In this document: positions 8,231-16,184 of the stretch, in pieces
How positions within the stretch are numbered: the stretch's first letter is position 1
Layout of the letters: each line of letters starts with the position of its first letter
Assembly (NCBI RefSeq): GCF_018129085.1
Contig: NZ_JAAGBB010000041.1
Span: 1-56,112, forward strand
Source: Plastoroseomonas hellenica
Lineage (GTDB): Bacteria; Pseudomonadota; Alphaproteobacteria; Acetobacterales; Acetobacteraceae
Reading direction: 5' to 3'
DNA: 56,112 bases
The notes under the pieces: model-generated
What the model saw: the letters and a program-made list of their open reading frames with translations, nothing else
Told to the model about the DNA's origin: nothing
Database searches by the model: none
Position numbers and translations under genes: made by a program

Positions 8231-9516
8231 TCGAGTCCGGCGTCCATCTTCAGGACTTCGCCGGCCAGATAGAGGCTGCCGCAGATCAATACCCGGCCGG
8301 GCGCACCGCCGAGCTGCGCCAGCGCATCCGCGACGCGCGGCCCGATGCGGGCAACGCCACCGGAGGCTTCCACGATGCGCTCGACCGGTGTCGCCTGGTG
8401 CTGGCCGGGCTCCGCCACCGCCCAGAGCGTCGTCGCATGCGGCAGCAGCGGGCGCAGGAAATCCTCCACCACCTTGCTGCCCTTCATGCCGACGATCAGG
8501 TGCAGCGGCGGCGCATCGGGCGCCGCCCGCCACAGGGCGAGCTGGGCGGCGAGCGCGGCGCCGCCGCCGGCATTGTGGCCGCCATCGAGCCAGAGCTCCG
8601 ATCCCGCCGGCAGCGATGCGGCCAGCCGGCCGCGCAGGCGCTGCAGCCGCGCCGGCCATTCGGCGGCGGCGACGCCGCGCGCGATGGCCCCTGGCGTCAG
8701 CCAGGGCGGGTTCCAGGCGCGCAGTGCCGCGATGGCGATGCCGGCATTCTCGATCTGGTGCGGCCCCAGCAGGGATGGTGGCGGCAGGTCGAGCGCGCCC
8801 TGCGCATCCGCATAGCGGAAGCCTGTCGCCGTCGCCTCGGCGGTCCAGCCGACGCCCCGAACCAGCAGCGGCGCGGCCTCGGCGCCGGCGACATCGGCGA
8901 TGACGGCAGCGGCATCCGGTGGCTGGCGCGCGCTGGCACAGGGCACGCCCGGCTTGATGATGCCCGCCTTCTCCCGCGCGATGCCGGCGATCCGGTCCCC
9001 GAGGAACTCCATGTGGTCCATGGAGATGCTGGTGATCGCCGTCGCCGCCGGTCGGTCGACGACATTGGTCGCGTCATAGAGGCCGCCGAGCCCGACCTCC
9101 AGCACCAGGAGATCGGCCGGGACACGGGAAAACAGCCAGAAGGCCGCGGCGGTCGTGATCTCGAAGACGGTGATCGGCAAGCCGGCATTCACGCGCTCGG
9201 CCTCCTCGAAGGCTTCGGCCAGCATCGCCTCGCTCACGAGGTCACCGGCCAGGCGGATGCGCTCGTGGAAGCGCACCAGGTGCGGCGAGGTGAAGACGTG
9301 CACGCGCTGGCCGGCGGCTTCCGCGATGGCGCGCAGGAAGGCGCAGGTGCTGCCCTTGCCATTGGTGCCGGCCACATGGATCACCGGCGGCAGGTGCCGT
9401 TCCGGATTGCCGAGCGCATCGAGCGCACGCTGCATCCGGCCGAGGCTGAGATCGATCAGCTTCGGGTGCAGCCTGTGCAGGCGTTCGAGGATCGCCTCGC
9501 TGCGGCCAGTCGGCAT
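8227..9516 (-). CDS. folC: Bifunctional folylpolyglutamate synthase/dihydrofolate synthase
   Basis: The 429-residue ATP-dependent ligase has the Mur-ligase-like P-loop VAGTNGKGSTCAF, then LVRFHERI, an EVGLGGLYDATN region, ITSISMDHMEFLG, and a C-terminal WLDGGHNAGG. It adds glutamate to dihydropteroate and to folates. It follows accD as in many alphaproteobacteria, but a 53-bp inserted element separates the two. The start is the ATG at 9516. The stop (TAG, 8229-8227) overlaps that of the convergent SDR gene. Confidence 0.95.
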   Translation of the reverse strand: MPTGRSEAILERLHRLHPKLIDLSLGRMQRALDALGNPERHLPPVIHVAGTNGKGSTCAFLRAIAEAAGQRVHVFTSPHLVRFHERIRLAGDLVSEAMLAEAFEEAERVNAGLPITVFEITTAAAFWLFSRVPADLLVLEVGLGGLYDATNVVDRPAATAITSISMDHMEFLGDRIAGIAREKAGIIKPGVPCASARQPPDAAAVIADVAGAEAAPLLVRGVGWTAEATATGFRYADAQGALDLPPPSLLGPHQIENAGIAIAALRAWNPPWLTPGAIARGVAAAEWPARLQRLRGRLAASLPAGSELWLDGGHNAGGGAALAAQLALWRAAPDAPPLHLIVGMKGSKVVEDFLRPLLPHATTLWAVAEPGQHQATPVERIVEASGGVARIGPRVADALAQLGGAPGRVLICGSLYLAGEVLKMDAGLD

Positions 9517-9521
9517 GGTCA

Positions 9522-9574
9522 GAGCCTGTTTGGGAATGGCGTGGCGGCAGGCTGTCGAGGCATTTTACAGGCTC
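9522..9574. mobile_element. 53-bp MITE-like insertion between accD and folC
   Basis: The element begins GAGCCTGTTTGGGAATGGCG and ends with ACAGGCTC, giving perfect 8-bp terminal inverted repeats. It is flanked by TCA at 9519-9521 and TCA at 9575-9577, a plausible 3-bp target duplication. The right-hand TCA is the accD stop codon read on the minus strand. Without the element, accD would stop two bases before the folC ATG. The ends resemble those of the elements at 14504-14665 and 26616-26661. It encodes nothing. Confidence 0.6.
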
Positions 9575-10516
9575 TCAGCTCGCGGCGGGTGCCGGCGCCT
9601 CCGGGGTCGGCAGCGCGATCACGTTGCTGGCCTCTGCGGCGGCAGGCGCCCGCTCCGGCTGGGTCAGCAGCGGTTCGCGCAGCAGACCGATGACGCGGGC
9701 CAGCGTCTCCCGCATCTCGCCGCGCTTGACCACCATGTCGAGGATGCCGTGCTCCAGCAGGTATTCGGCGCGCTGGAAGCCTTCGGGCAGCTTCTCCCGC
9801 ACCGTCTGCTCGATCACGCGGGCGCCGGCGAAGCCGATCATGGCGCCGGGCTCGGCGATATGGATGTCACCCAGCATCGCGAAGCTCGCGGTGACGCCGC
9901 CGGTGGTCGGGTCGCACATCACGACGATGAAGGGCAGGCCCGCTTCCTTCACCAGCCGCGTCGCGATGACGGTGCGCGGCATCTGCATCAGCGACACCGC
10001 GCCTTCCTGCATGCGCGCGCCGCCGGAGGCGGTGAAGACGATCAGCGGCGCGTCCTGCAGCACCGCGAGCCGGGCCGCGGTGACGATCGCCTCGCCGACG
10101 CCGGCCCCCATGGAGCCGCCCATGAAGGCGAATTCGAAGGCGGCGACGACGGCGCGCTGGCCCTCGATCGCGCCATGCGCGACGGCGACCGCATCATCCA
10201 TCGCGGCCTTCACCTGCGCTTCGCGCAGCCGGTCGGCATAGCGGCGCTGGTCGCGGAAGCGCAGCGGATCGGCCGGGACCTTCGGCAGCTCGATACGGCT
10301 GAAGCCGGGGTCGAAGGTGCATTCCAGGCGGCGCGCGGCGCTGATCCGCATGTGGTGGCCGCAATGGGTGCAGACGTGCAGGTTCCGCTCGAGGTCGCGG
10401 TGGAAGATCATCTGCTCGCAGGCGGGGCATTTGTGCCAAAGATTCTCCGGCACCTCCCGCGATGCGCCGAACAGCGTCTTGATCTTGGGCAGCGCCCACT
10501 CGGAAATCCAGTTCAT
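9575..10516 (-). CDS. accD: Acetyl-CoA carboxylase carboxyltransferase subunit beta
   Basis: The 313-residue protein begins MNWISEWALPKIKTLFG and has the AccD four-cysteine zinc ribbon (CPACEQ, then CTHCGHH about 20 residues on). The crotonase-like carboxyltransferase core follows, with ASGGARMQEG and VMCDPTTGGVTASFAMLGD. With AccA it transfers the carboxyl group from carboxybiotin to acetyl-CoA, the committed step of fatty acid synthesis. The ATG at 10516 is preceded by GAGGGA. An Ala/Pro-rich tail of about 30 residues follows the catalytic domain. A structured repeat fills the gap to trpA. Confidence 0.96.
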   Translation of the reverse strand: MNWISEWALPKIKTLFGASREVPENLWHKCPACEQMIFHRDLERNLHVCTHCGHHMRISAARRLECTFDPGFSRIELPKVPADPLRFRDQRRYADRLREAQVKAAMDDAVAVAHGAIEGQRAVVAAFEFAFMGGSMGAGVGEAIVTAARLAVLQDAPLIVFTASGGARMQEGAVSLMQMPRTVIATRLVKEAGLPFIVVMCDPTTGGVTASFAMLGDIHIAEPGAMIGFAGARVIEQTVREKLPEGFQRAEYLLEHGILDMVVKRGEMRETLARVIGLLREPLLTQPERAPAAAEASNVIALPTPEAPAPAAS

Positions 10517-10620
10517 ATCATCGTCCCTCAAACGCCGGGCGGCGGGCATCCGCCCGCCTTGGCTTTCGCCGGACTGCCGGCGGGCCGCGTTCGCGGCCTC
10601 GGCGCGCAAGCGCGCCGTTC
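10517..10620 (-). repeat. Four-hairpin intergenic repeat (family 2, copy A)
   Basis: The whole trpA-accD gap is a chain of four hairpins: stems GGCGCG at 10601-10606/10611-10616, GCCGC at 10584-10588/10593-10597, GCCGG at 10568-10572/10577-10581, and GGCGGGC at 10541-10547/10552-10558. The same order, spacers and loops recur on the plus strand at 38657-38757, but hairpins 1 and 4 there have quite different, still fully paired stems. The accD ribosome site follows immediately, so the element is probably within the mRNA leader of accD. Confidence 0.6.
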
Positions 10621-10621
10621 A

Positions 10622-11509
10622 TCATGCGTTGCCGCGCACGGCATCCGCCAAGGCCCGCACCGCATCCAGCACGCGCCGCACCGTGTCCGGCTTCGCGCGG
10701 CCCTGCTCGTCCAGGCTGTCCTTCAGCACATCGACCAGCGCCGTGCCGACCACTGCGCCATCGGCGATGGATGCGGCCTCGGCAGCCTGGGCCGGGGTGC
10801 GGATGCCGAAGCCGATGGCGATCGGCAGATCGGTGTGGCGGCGGATGCGCGGGATCTCGGCGGCGAGTGATTCGCGCGTCGCGCTCTTGGTGCCGGTGAT
10901 GCCGGTGATCGAGACGTAGTAGACGAAGCCCGAGGTCGCCGCGAGCACGCCCGGCAGCCGCGCGTCGTCGGTGGTCGGCGCCACCAGGCGGATCAGGTCG
11001 AGGCCGTTGGCCTTGGCCTGCGGCTCGATCTCGTCCGCCTCTTCGGGCGGCACGTCGACGATGATCAGGCCATCGACGCCGGAGGAAGCGGCATCGATGC
11101 AGAAGCGGTCGATGCCGTAGCTCAGGATCGGGTTGTAGTAGCCCATCAGCACGATCGGCGTCGCCTGCTCCTCGGCGCGGAAGTCACGCACCAGCGCAAG
11201 CGTCCGCGACAGGGTGGCGCCCGACTTCAGCGCGCGCTGCGCCGCGAGCTGGATCGCAGGGCCGTCAGCCATCGGGTCGGTGAAGGCGACGCCGATCTCG
11301 ATGACGTCGGCGCCCGCGCCCGGCAAGCCACGCAGGATCGCGAGCGAGGTCGCGGGGTCGGGGTCATAGGCCTGGAGATAAGTCAGGAGCGCGCCACGCC
11401 CCGATGCCTTGAGGCTGGCGAAGCGCTCCGCGATGCGTGACGTCTGGCCCGGCCGATTCACGCTTCGCTCCTCGCTGCGCTGCGGTGCTTCAGAATCGGA
11501 CGGGCTCAC
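10622..11509 (-). CDS. trpA: Tryptophan synthase alpha subunit
   Basis: The protein contains the TrpA TIM-barrel signatures: [19 protein letters not shown] with the catalytic Glu, [11 protein letters not shown], a [14 protein letters not shown] segment with the catalytic Asp, and [11 protein letters not shown] at the phosphate site. It cleaves indole-3-glycerol phosphate to indole, which passes to TrpB. The GTG at 11509 overlaps the trpB stop (GTGA). The first ~16 codons are encoded by a repeat element, and the normal TrpA N terminus begins about residue 22 ([11 protein letters not shown]). A GTG at 11461 is an alternative start. Confidence 0.95.
   Translation of the reverse strand: MSPSDSEAPQRSEERSVNRPGQTSRIAERFASLKASGRGALLTYLQAYDPDPATSLAILRGLPGAGADVIEIGVAFTDPMADGPAIQLAAQRALKSGATLSRTLALVRDFRAEEQATPIVLMGYYNPILSYGIDRFCIDAASSGVDGLIIVDVPPEEADEIEPQAKANGLDLIRLVAPTTDDARLPGVLAATSGFVYYVSITGITGTKSATRESLAAEIPRIRRHTDLPIAIGFGIRTPAQAAEAASIADGAVVGTALVDVLKDSLDEQGRAKPDTVRRVLDAVRALADAVRGNA
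11451..11508 (-). repeat. Hairpin repeat directly after the trpB stop (family 1, divergent copy)
   Basis: Starting at the trpB TGA, this segment has outer arms GAATCGG at 11493-11499 and CCGATTC at 11453-11459 and a GC-rich interior. The order TGAGC, GTCCGAT, variable centre, TGAATCGG matches the repeats at 48262 and 22486, but the centre is different. It lies inside the predicted trpA reading frame and supplies its first ~16 codons. Assignment to the family is less secure than for the other copies. Confidence 0.4.
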
Positions 11510-12744
11510 AGGCTGACCCCCAGGTGATGGGCGACGGTGAAGATGTCCTTGTCGCCGCGCCCCGAGAGGTTCAGCACGATGATGCCATCCTCCGGCATCT
11601 CCGGCGCCAGCTTCAGCACATGCGCGAGGCCATGCGCGCTCTCCAGGGCCGGGATGATGCCTTCGAGCTTCGAGCAGAGCTGGAACGCCTCCAGCGCCTC
11701 GTTATCGGTGGCGCCGACATAGGTCACGCGACCCTGCTCATGCAGCCAGGAATGCTCCGGCCCGATGCCGGGATAATCGAGGCCGGCGCTGATCGAATGC
11801 GCTTCGTTGATCTGGCCCTGGCTGTCCTGCAGCAGATAGGTGCGGTTGCCGTGCAGCACCCCGGGCGCGCCGCGACTGATGGAAGCCGCATGTTCCTCAG
11901 TGTCGAGGCCCCGCCCCGCTGCCTCGACACCATACATCGCGACGCCGGCGTCATCGAGGAAGGGATGGAACAGTCCCATGGCGGAGGAGCCGCCGCCGAC
12001 CGCGCAGACCAGTGCATCCGGCAGCCTTCCCTCGGCGGCCAGGATCTGCTCGCGGAGCTCGTCACCGATGACGCATTGGAAGTCGCGCACCATGGTGGGA
12101 TAGGGGTGCGGGCCGGCGACAGTGCCGATGCAGTAATAGGTGTCAGCGACATTCGCCACCCAGTGGCGCAGCGCCTCGTTCATCGCGTCCTTGAGCGTGG
12201 CGGCGCCGGAGGTCACCGGCACCACCTCTGCGCCCAGCAGCTTCATGCGGAAGACGTTGGGCTTCTGCCGCTCGACATCGGTCGCGCCCATGAAGACGGT
12301 GCAGGGCAGGTCGAACAGGGCACAGGCAGTCGCCGTCGCGACACCGTGCTGGCCGGCGCCGGTTTCCGCGATGATGCGGGTCTTGCCCATCTTCCTGGCC
12401 AGCAGGATCTGGCCGAGCACCGCGTTGATCTTGTGCGCGCCGGTATGGTTCAGCTCTTCCCGCTTGAAATAGACGCGGGCGCCCTTCCCGGCCGGCGCCG
12501 CCTGGCGCAGATGCGCGGTCAGGCGCTCGGCGAACCAGAGCGGGCTCGGGCGGCCGACATAATGCGCCAGCAGACGGCGCCATTCCGTCTGGAAGGCCAC
12601 GTCGGTCTTGGCGGCCTCATAGGCGCGCTCGACCTCGAGGATCAGCGGCATCAGCGTCTCGGCGACGAAACGTCCACCGAAGGTGCCGAAGCGGCCCCGG
12701 CCGTCGGGGCCGAGCTTGAAGGAATTGCGGAGCGTCTGGTTCAC
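11506..12744 (-). CDS. trpB: Tryptophan synthase beta subunit
   Basis: The 412-residue PLP enzyme has the full TrpB pattern: [36 protein letters not shown] with the PLP lysine, [27 protein letters not shown] for phosphate binding, and [14 protein letters not shown]. It condenses indole with serine to tryptophan. I start at the GTG at 12744 (product MNQTLRNSF), behind AGGACAGG; an in-frame TTG at 12765 is possible. It is coupled to trpA by a 4-base overlap and follows trpF by 52 bases. Confidence 0.96.
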   Translation of the reverse strand: MNQTLRNSFKLGPDGRGRFGTFGGRFVAETLMPLILEVERAYEAAKTDVAFQTEWRRLLAHYVGRPSPLWFAERLTAHLRQAAPAGKGARVYFKREELNHTGAHKINAVLGQILLARKMGKTRIIAETGAGQHGVATATACALFDLPCTVFMGATDVERQKPNVFRMKLLGAEVVPVTSGAATLKDAMNEALRHWVANVADTYYCIGTVAGPHPYPTMVRDFQCVIGDELREQILAAEGRLPDALVCAVGGGSSAMGLFHPFLDDAGVAMYGVEAAGRGLDTEEHAASISRGAPGVLHGNRTYLLQDSQGQINEAHSISAGLDYPGIGPEHSWLHEQGRVTYVGATDNEALEAFQLCSKLEGIIPALESAHGLAHVLKLAPEMPEDGIIVLNLSGRGDKDIFTVAHHLGVSL

Positions 12745-12796
12745 GGGCCTGTCCTGCGTCCTCAAGGGGTCACATAGCGCCCCGGAGGGCGGATCG

Positions 12797-13432
12797 CTAC
12801 CCGCCCCGCGCCGCGCGGATGAAGGCGGCGATCAGCGCCGGATCCTTCTCGCCGTGGCCGCGCTCGACGCCAGAGGAGACATCGACCCCCGGCGCGCCGG
12901 AGATCCGGACCGCTTCCGCCACGTTCCCGGGCGTCAGGCCACCGGCCAGCAGCCAGGGGCGTGGGATGGCCCGACCGGCGGTCAGGCTCCAGTCGAAGGC
13001 CAGCGCGTTGCCACCAGGCCGGGTCGCCTCCGGCGGCGGCTTGGCGTCGAGCAGGAAACGGTCCACCGCCGGCGCGTAAGCGGCCAGCCCATCCAGATCG
13101 GCCGGCGTCGCGACGCCGAGCGCCTTCATCACCGGCACGCCGAAACGCGCCCGTATGGCGGCGCAGCGCTCGGGCGTCTCTCCGCCATGCAGTTGCAGGA
13201 TATCGAGCGGCAGCGCCGCCAGCACCGCGGCGATCGCGTCATCGCTCGGATCGACGAAGAGCCCGGTGCGCCCCGGCCCGCCGGCATGGCGCGCCGAGAG
13301 CGCTGCCGCCTGGGCGGGCGTCACCGCCCGCGGGGAGGCCGGGAAGAAGACGAAGCCCACGAGGTCGGCGCCCTCGGCGACAGCGGCGTCGAAGCCCTCG
13401 GCTTCGCTGAGGCCGCAGATCTTGACGATCAT
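12797..13432 (-). CDS. trpF: Phosphoribosylanthranilate isomerase
   Basis: This 211-residue TIM barrel begins [20 protein letters not shown], with the catalytic cysteine in KICG. It has [14 protein letters not shown], a VDPSDD segment with the catalytic Asp, [10 protein letters not shown], and C-terminal [12 protein letters not shown] and [10 protein letters not shown] at the phosphate site. It converts phosphoribosylanthranilate to the deoxyribulose product. Its ATG at 13432 overlaps the pyrF stop as ATGA. The trpF-trpB-trpA order next to accD is the usual alphaproteobacterial arrangement, with trpE/G/D/C elsewhere. Confidence 0.95.
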   Translation of the reverse strand: MIVKICGLSEAEGFDAAVAEGADLVGFVFFPASPRAVTPAQAAALSARHAGGPGRTGLFVDPSDDAIAAVLAALPLDILQLHGGETPERCAAIRARFGVPVMKALGVATPADLDGLAAYAPAVDRFLLDAKPPPEATRPGGNALAFDWSLTAGRAIPRPWLLAGGLTPGNVAEAVRISGAPGVDVSSGVERGHGEKDPALIAAFIRAARGG

Positions 13433-14139
13433 CGGAGGCTCTCGGCGATCGCTTCCGCGGCGGCGGCAGGGTCTGCGGCACCGGTGATCGGGCGCCCGAT
13501 GACGAGCCAGTCGGCCCCGGCCGCGATGGCCTCCGCCGGCGTCGCGACGCGCGCCTGGTCGCCCATGGCGCTGCCGGCCGGACGCACGCCGGGGACGACC
13601 AGGAAAGGCGCTGCACCATAGGCGTCGCGGATGCGCGCGACTTCCTGGGGCGAGCAGACGAGGCCATCGGCGCCGGCGGCCAACGCTATCCGCGCCAGGC
13701 GCAGCACCTGCTGCACCGGGCCGCCGGCGACACCGATCTCCGACAGGGTCGCCGCATCCATGCTGGTCAGCACCGTGACCGCGAGCAGCATCGGCCGCGC
13801 GGCGCCGGCCTGCTCCGCCGCCTCCCGCGCCGCCGCAATCATCGCCGGACCGCCGGCGGCATGCAGCGTCAGCATCGCGGGTGCCAGCGGCAGCAGGCTG
13901 CGGACCGCGCCCGCGACCGTGTTCGGGATGTCGTGCAGCTTGAGGTCGAGGAAGACCGGCGCCTGCTCCGCGATCCCGGTGACCACGGCCGGACCGCCGG
14001 CGCAGAACAGCTCCAGCCCGACCTTCAGCAGGCCGGTGCGGCGAGCCAGGGCATGCGCGAGCTGCTCCGCGCGCGTCGTATCGCCGGTGTCTATCGCGGC
14101 GATGATGCGGCCGGCGAAGCTGTTCGGCCGCGCGATCAC
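13429..14139 (-). CDS. pyrF: Orotidine 5'-phosphate decarboxylase
   Basis: The 236-residue product has the OMP decarboxylase pattern: [31 protein letters not shown], the catalytic cluster [13 protein letters not shown] (D-x-K-x-x-D), [12 protein letters not shown], and the C-terminal [11 protein letters not shown] phosphate loop. It makes UMP in pyrimidine synthesis. The GTG at 14139 overlaps the upstream LapA stop as GTGA, which fixes the start; a longer frame upstream to 14373 is antisense-like sequence. It is coupled downstream to trpF by another 4-base overlap. Confidence 0.95.
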   Translation of the reverse strand: MIARPNSFAGRIIAAIDTGDTTRAEQLAHALARRTGLLKVGLELFCAGGPAVVTGIAEQAPVFLDLKLHDIPNTVAGAVRSLLPLAPAMLTLHAAGGPAMIAAAREAAEQAGAARPMLLAVTVLTSMDAATLSEIGVAGGPVQQVLRLARIALAAGADGLVCSPQEVARIRDAYGAAPFLVVPGVRPAGSAMGDQARVATPAEAIAAGADWLVIGRPITGAADPAAAAEAIAESLR

Positions 14140-14459
14140 GCCGCAGGCCCTGGCAATTGCTGGCGCCGTGCCTCGGCCTCCGTCTCGGTCTTGGCGCGCA
14201 GGCCGCCGAGCTCGCGCTCCAGCGTGCGCACCACGCCTTCGAGCTGATGCGCGCGGCGACGGGCCGGCAGGCCGGAGAGCCAGGCGATCAGCGCGCCGAG
14301 CAGAAAGAAGAAGCCCGCGATGACCAGCACCGCGACCGCGAGCGGCGCCTGCCAGGCCAAGTCGAAGGGCCAAAGGGTGAGCGAGACCGGGGCCGTGTTG
14401 CTCAGCGCGAAGAGCACGACGAGGATCAGCAGCGGCGCGATCAACAGCCAGCGAAACAT
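14136..14459 (-). CDS. LapA-domain inner-membrane protein
   Basis: The 107-residue product has two N-terminal membrane helices ([17 protein letters not shown] and [20 protein letters not shown]), then a basic patch (LPARRRAHQ) and a short coiled-coil tail ([18 protein letters not shown]). This is the LapA (DUF1049) layout. In E. coli LapA works with LapB in lipopolysaccharide assembly control; here no lapB is adjacent. The position between ihfB and pyrF is conserved in alphaproteobacteria. The start is the ATG at 14459 after GAGGAAAGG. It overlaps pyrF by 4 bases. Confidence 0.85.
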   Translation of the reverse strand: MFRWLLIAPLLILVVLFALSNTAPVSLTLWPFDLAWQAPLAVAVLVIAGFFFLLGALIAWLSGLPARRRAHQLEGVVRTLERELGGLRAKTETEAEARRQQLPGPAA

Positions 14460-14489
14460 CGAGGACCTTTCCTCAGGCGACCGCCCAGA

Positions 14490-14710
14490 GCGTGATGACT
14501 TGAGAGACCGTTTGGAAATAGCGGCGGGTCAGTCTGGCGGGTCTTTTCCGCCCCTGCCGCGCCGGCTTCCTCGCCGATGCAACCAGCATCGGCTGCGTCA
14601 GCCGACACATCAGGGACGAAAAATCCCTCGCCATCCCTCCACCGCCGCCATTCCCAAACGGTCTCTGAGGCCGGTCCGGCCGAAAAACCTGGATTACGCG
14701 ATCACACAAA
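14490..14710 (-). repeat. Palindromic repeat (family 4) split by an insertion
   Basis: The two outer parts, 14490-14503 and 14666-14710, join to give a sequence closely matching the intact repeat at 43692-43748: GCGTGATGACTTGA on one side, and GGCCGAAAAACCTGGATTACGC followed by ACACAAA on the other. The junction is the triplet TGA, present on both sides of the 162-bp insert. The repeat lies in the 258-base space between ihfB and the lapA gene, which holds no gene. Confidence 0.6.
14504..14665. mobile_element. 162-bp MITE-like element with 3-bp target duplication
   Basis: The left end reads GAGACCGTTTGGAAATAGCG and the inverted right end GAGACCGTTTGGGAATGGCG, so the terminal repeats match at 18 of 20 positions. 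TGA flanks it on both sides (14501-14503 and 14666-14668). It has no credible coding region; it contains internal hairpins such as GCCGATGC/GCATCGGC around 14573-14593. The 3-bp T-N-A duplication is what the IS1031 group of the IS5 family produces, and that group is known from Acetobacteraceae. The link to it is an inference. Confidence 0.7.
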
Positions 14711-14717
14711 GCACCGG

Positions 14718-15059
14718 TCAGGCCGGAACAGGCGTGCGGCGCGGTGCCGCCGGACGACGCTTGCCGTCATCGGGCTTGCCGCTCTCGTTCACGCGTTCCC
14801 GCAATTCCTTGCCCGGCTTGAAATAGGGCACCGCCTTGGCGGAGACATCCACCGTCTCCCCGGTGCGCGGGTTGCGCCCGGTGCGGGGCTCCCGCTGCTT
14901 GGTGGAGAAGGCCCCGAAGCCGCGGAGCTCGACGCGCTGCCCGCGCGCCAGGGCGGCGGTGATCTCCTCGAAGATGGTGGCGACGATCAACTCGATATCC
15001 GGCTGCCGCAGATGCGGGTTCTCGGCCGCCAACTGCGCGATCAGCTCCGACTTGGTCAT
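14718..15059 (-). CDS. ihfB: Integration host factor subunit beta
   Basis: The 113-residue DNA-bending protein begins [23 protein letters not shown] and has the HU/IHF arm signature ([21 protein letters not shown], with the intercalating proline) followed by [15 protein letters not shown]. With IhfA it bends DNA at specific sites for transcription, replication and recombination. An extra C-terminal tail rich in Lys, Arg and Pro extends beyond the roughly 94-residue E. coli form, as in many alphaproteobacteria. It starts 18 bases after sppA and is likely co-transcribed with rpsA-sppA. Confidence 0.93.
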   Translation of the reverse strand: MTKSELIAQLAAENPHLRQPDIELIVATIFEEITAALARGQRVELRGFGAFSTKQREPRTGRNPRTGETVDVSAKAVPYFKPGKELRERVNESGKPDDGKRRPAAPRRTPVPA

Positions 15060-15077
15060 GGCGCCCAGCCCTCTCCC

Positions 15078-16001
15078 TCAAGGGAAAGGCTGCCAGAGCG
15101 CCCGAGGGACGTCAACGCCAAGCCATTCAGAGAAAAGGGTTTTCATCATCCAGCCACTGGCATCGGCGAAGAAGCGCTCGGCGCGGCCACGGGTCTCGAT
15201 GGTGCGGAGCGGCAGGCTCTCCGGCACGCCGCGCTCGGCCGCCAGCCAGGCCCGCGCCTCCCGTTCGCCGCCGATCGCATCGACGAGCCCGAGGCCCACC
15301 GCCTCCCGTCCCGAAAAGACGCGACCATCGGCGAGTTCGCGGACCTGCGCTTCCTCCATGTGCCGGCCGGCGGCGACGATGTGGACGAATTGGGAATGGA
15401 GATCGGCGATCAGCCGCTCCAGCGAGGCGCGACCCTCGGCGGTCAGCGGGCGGAACGGGCTCGGCTGGTCCTTGAAGGGGCCGGAGGCGATGACCTCCGG
15501 ACGGATGCCGAAGCGCTCCAGCAGGTCGGAGACGTTCATGCTCTGCAGCAGGACACCGATCGAGCCAGTGAGCGTCGATTCGCGGGCCAGCACGCGCTGC
15601 GCCGGCATCGCGATCATGTAGCCGGCGGAGGCCGCGACGCCACCCATGGTCGCGACCACCGGCTTGGTCTCGGCGAAACGGGCGATCGCGGCATGCAGCG
15701 CCTCGCCCCCCGCCATGGTGCCGCCGGGGCTGTCGATGGCGAGGATCAGGGCACGGACATTGTCATCCCGCCGGGCGCGCTCCAGCACCTGCAATTCGCG
15801 CCTGGCCTCCCCGATCGTGCCGGAGATGGCGAGGCGCGCGACATGGGCGCGGCCGGCAGTGGCCTCCATGCCGATCCGCGCCCCGCCGCCGGCGGCGAGG
15901 CCGATTACCCCCAGCACCGCGACGATCGCGAGCAGGCGCCAGAGCGAGAGCCGGCGCTTGAGGCGGCGGCGATCGGTAAGGAGGTCGGCATCCAGGGACA
16001 T
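15078..16001 (-). CDS. sppA: Signal peptide peptidase SppA, short form
   Basis: The 307-residue product has a cytoplasmic basic N terminus, one membrane helix (LWRLLAIVAVLGVIGLAAGG), and a single ClpP-like serine protease domain. That domain has LILAIDSPGGTMAGGEAL, the nucleophile region TMGGVAASAGYMIA and the STLTGSIGV segment. The short form works as a tetramer to degrade leftover signal peptides in the inner membrane, using a Ser-Lys dyad. It lies between rpsA and ihfB, and a terminator-like hairpin separates it from rpsA. Confidence 0.92.
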   Translation of the reverse strand: MSLDADLLTDRRRLKRRLSLWRLLAIVAVLGVIGLAAGGGARIGMEATAGRAHVARLAISGTIGEARRELQVLERARRDDNVRALILAIDSPGGTMAGGEALHAAIARFAETKPVVATMGGVAASAGYMIAMPAQRVLARESTLTGSIGVLLQSMNVSDLLERFGIRPEVIASGPFKDQPSPFRPLTAEGRASLERLIADLHSQFVHIVAAGRHMEEAQVRELADGRVFSGREAVGLGLVDAIGGEREARAWLAAERGVPESLPLRTIETRGRAERFFADASGWMMKTLFSEWLGVDVPRALWQPFP

Positions 16002-16053
16002 GGCCCATAGATGCCCCCGGCGGCGCCGCGGCGCCAGGGGCGGCGCAGGGCTG

Positions 16054-16089
16054 CAAAAGAAAACCCCCGAGGCCTGCGCCCCGGGGTTT
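16054..16089 (-). terminator. Factor-independent terminator after rpsA
   Basis: On the minus strand AAACCCC (16089-16083 complement) pairs with GGGGTTT (16067-16061 complement), and the hairpin is followed by TTTTCTTTTG. The combination of GC-rich stem and T-rich tract is the best intrinsic terminator in the window. It would end most rpsA transcripts before sppA. Confidence 0.7.
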
Positions 16090-16161
16090 CTCCAAGCTCA
16101 GCCGCGGGCGGCTGGAAGAGCCTTTCTTAGGCGCGCAGCCGCCACACCAACCCTGCGCGCC

Positions 16162-16184
16162 GATACTCGGCTCCGCCGAGTATC
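16162..16184 (-). terminator. Hairpin at the rpsA stop codon
   Basis: A perfect 10-bp stem, GATACTCGGC at 16162-16171 and its complement at 16175-16184, encloses a 3-base loop. It overlaps the rpsA TGA (16185-16183) and has no T-run. It may protect the 3' end of the message or help the terminator about 70 bases further on. Confidence 0.5.

Noticed and set aside
7468-9693. 741-codon open frame on the plus strand
   Set aside because: It runs across the SDR gene in another frame and antisense to folC; the product is low-complexity Arg/Ala/Gly, as expected from GC-rich shadows.
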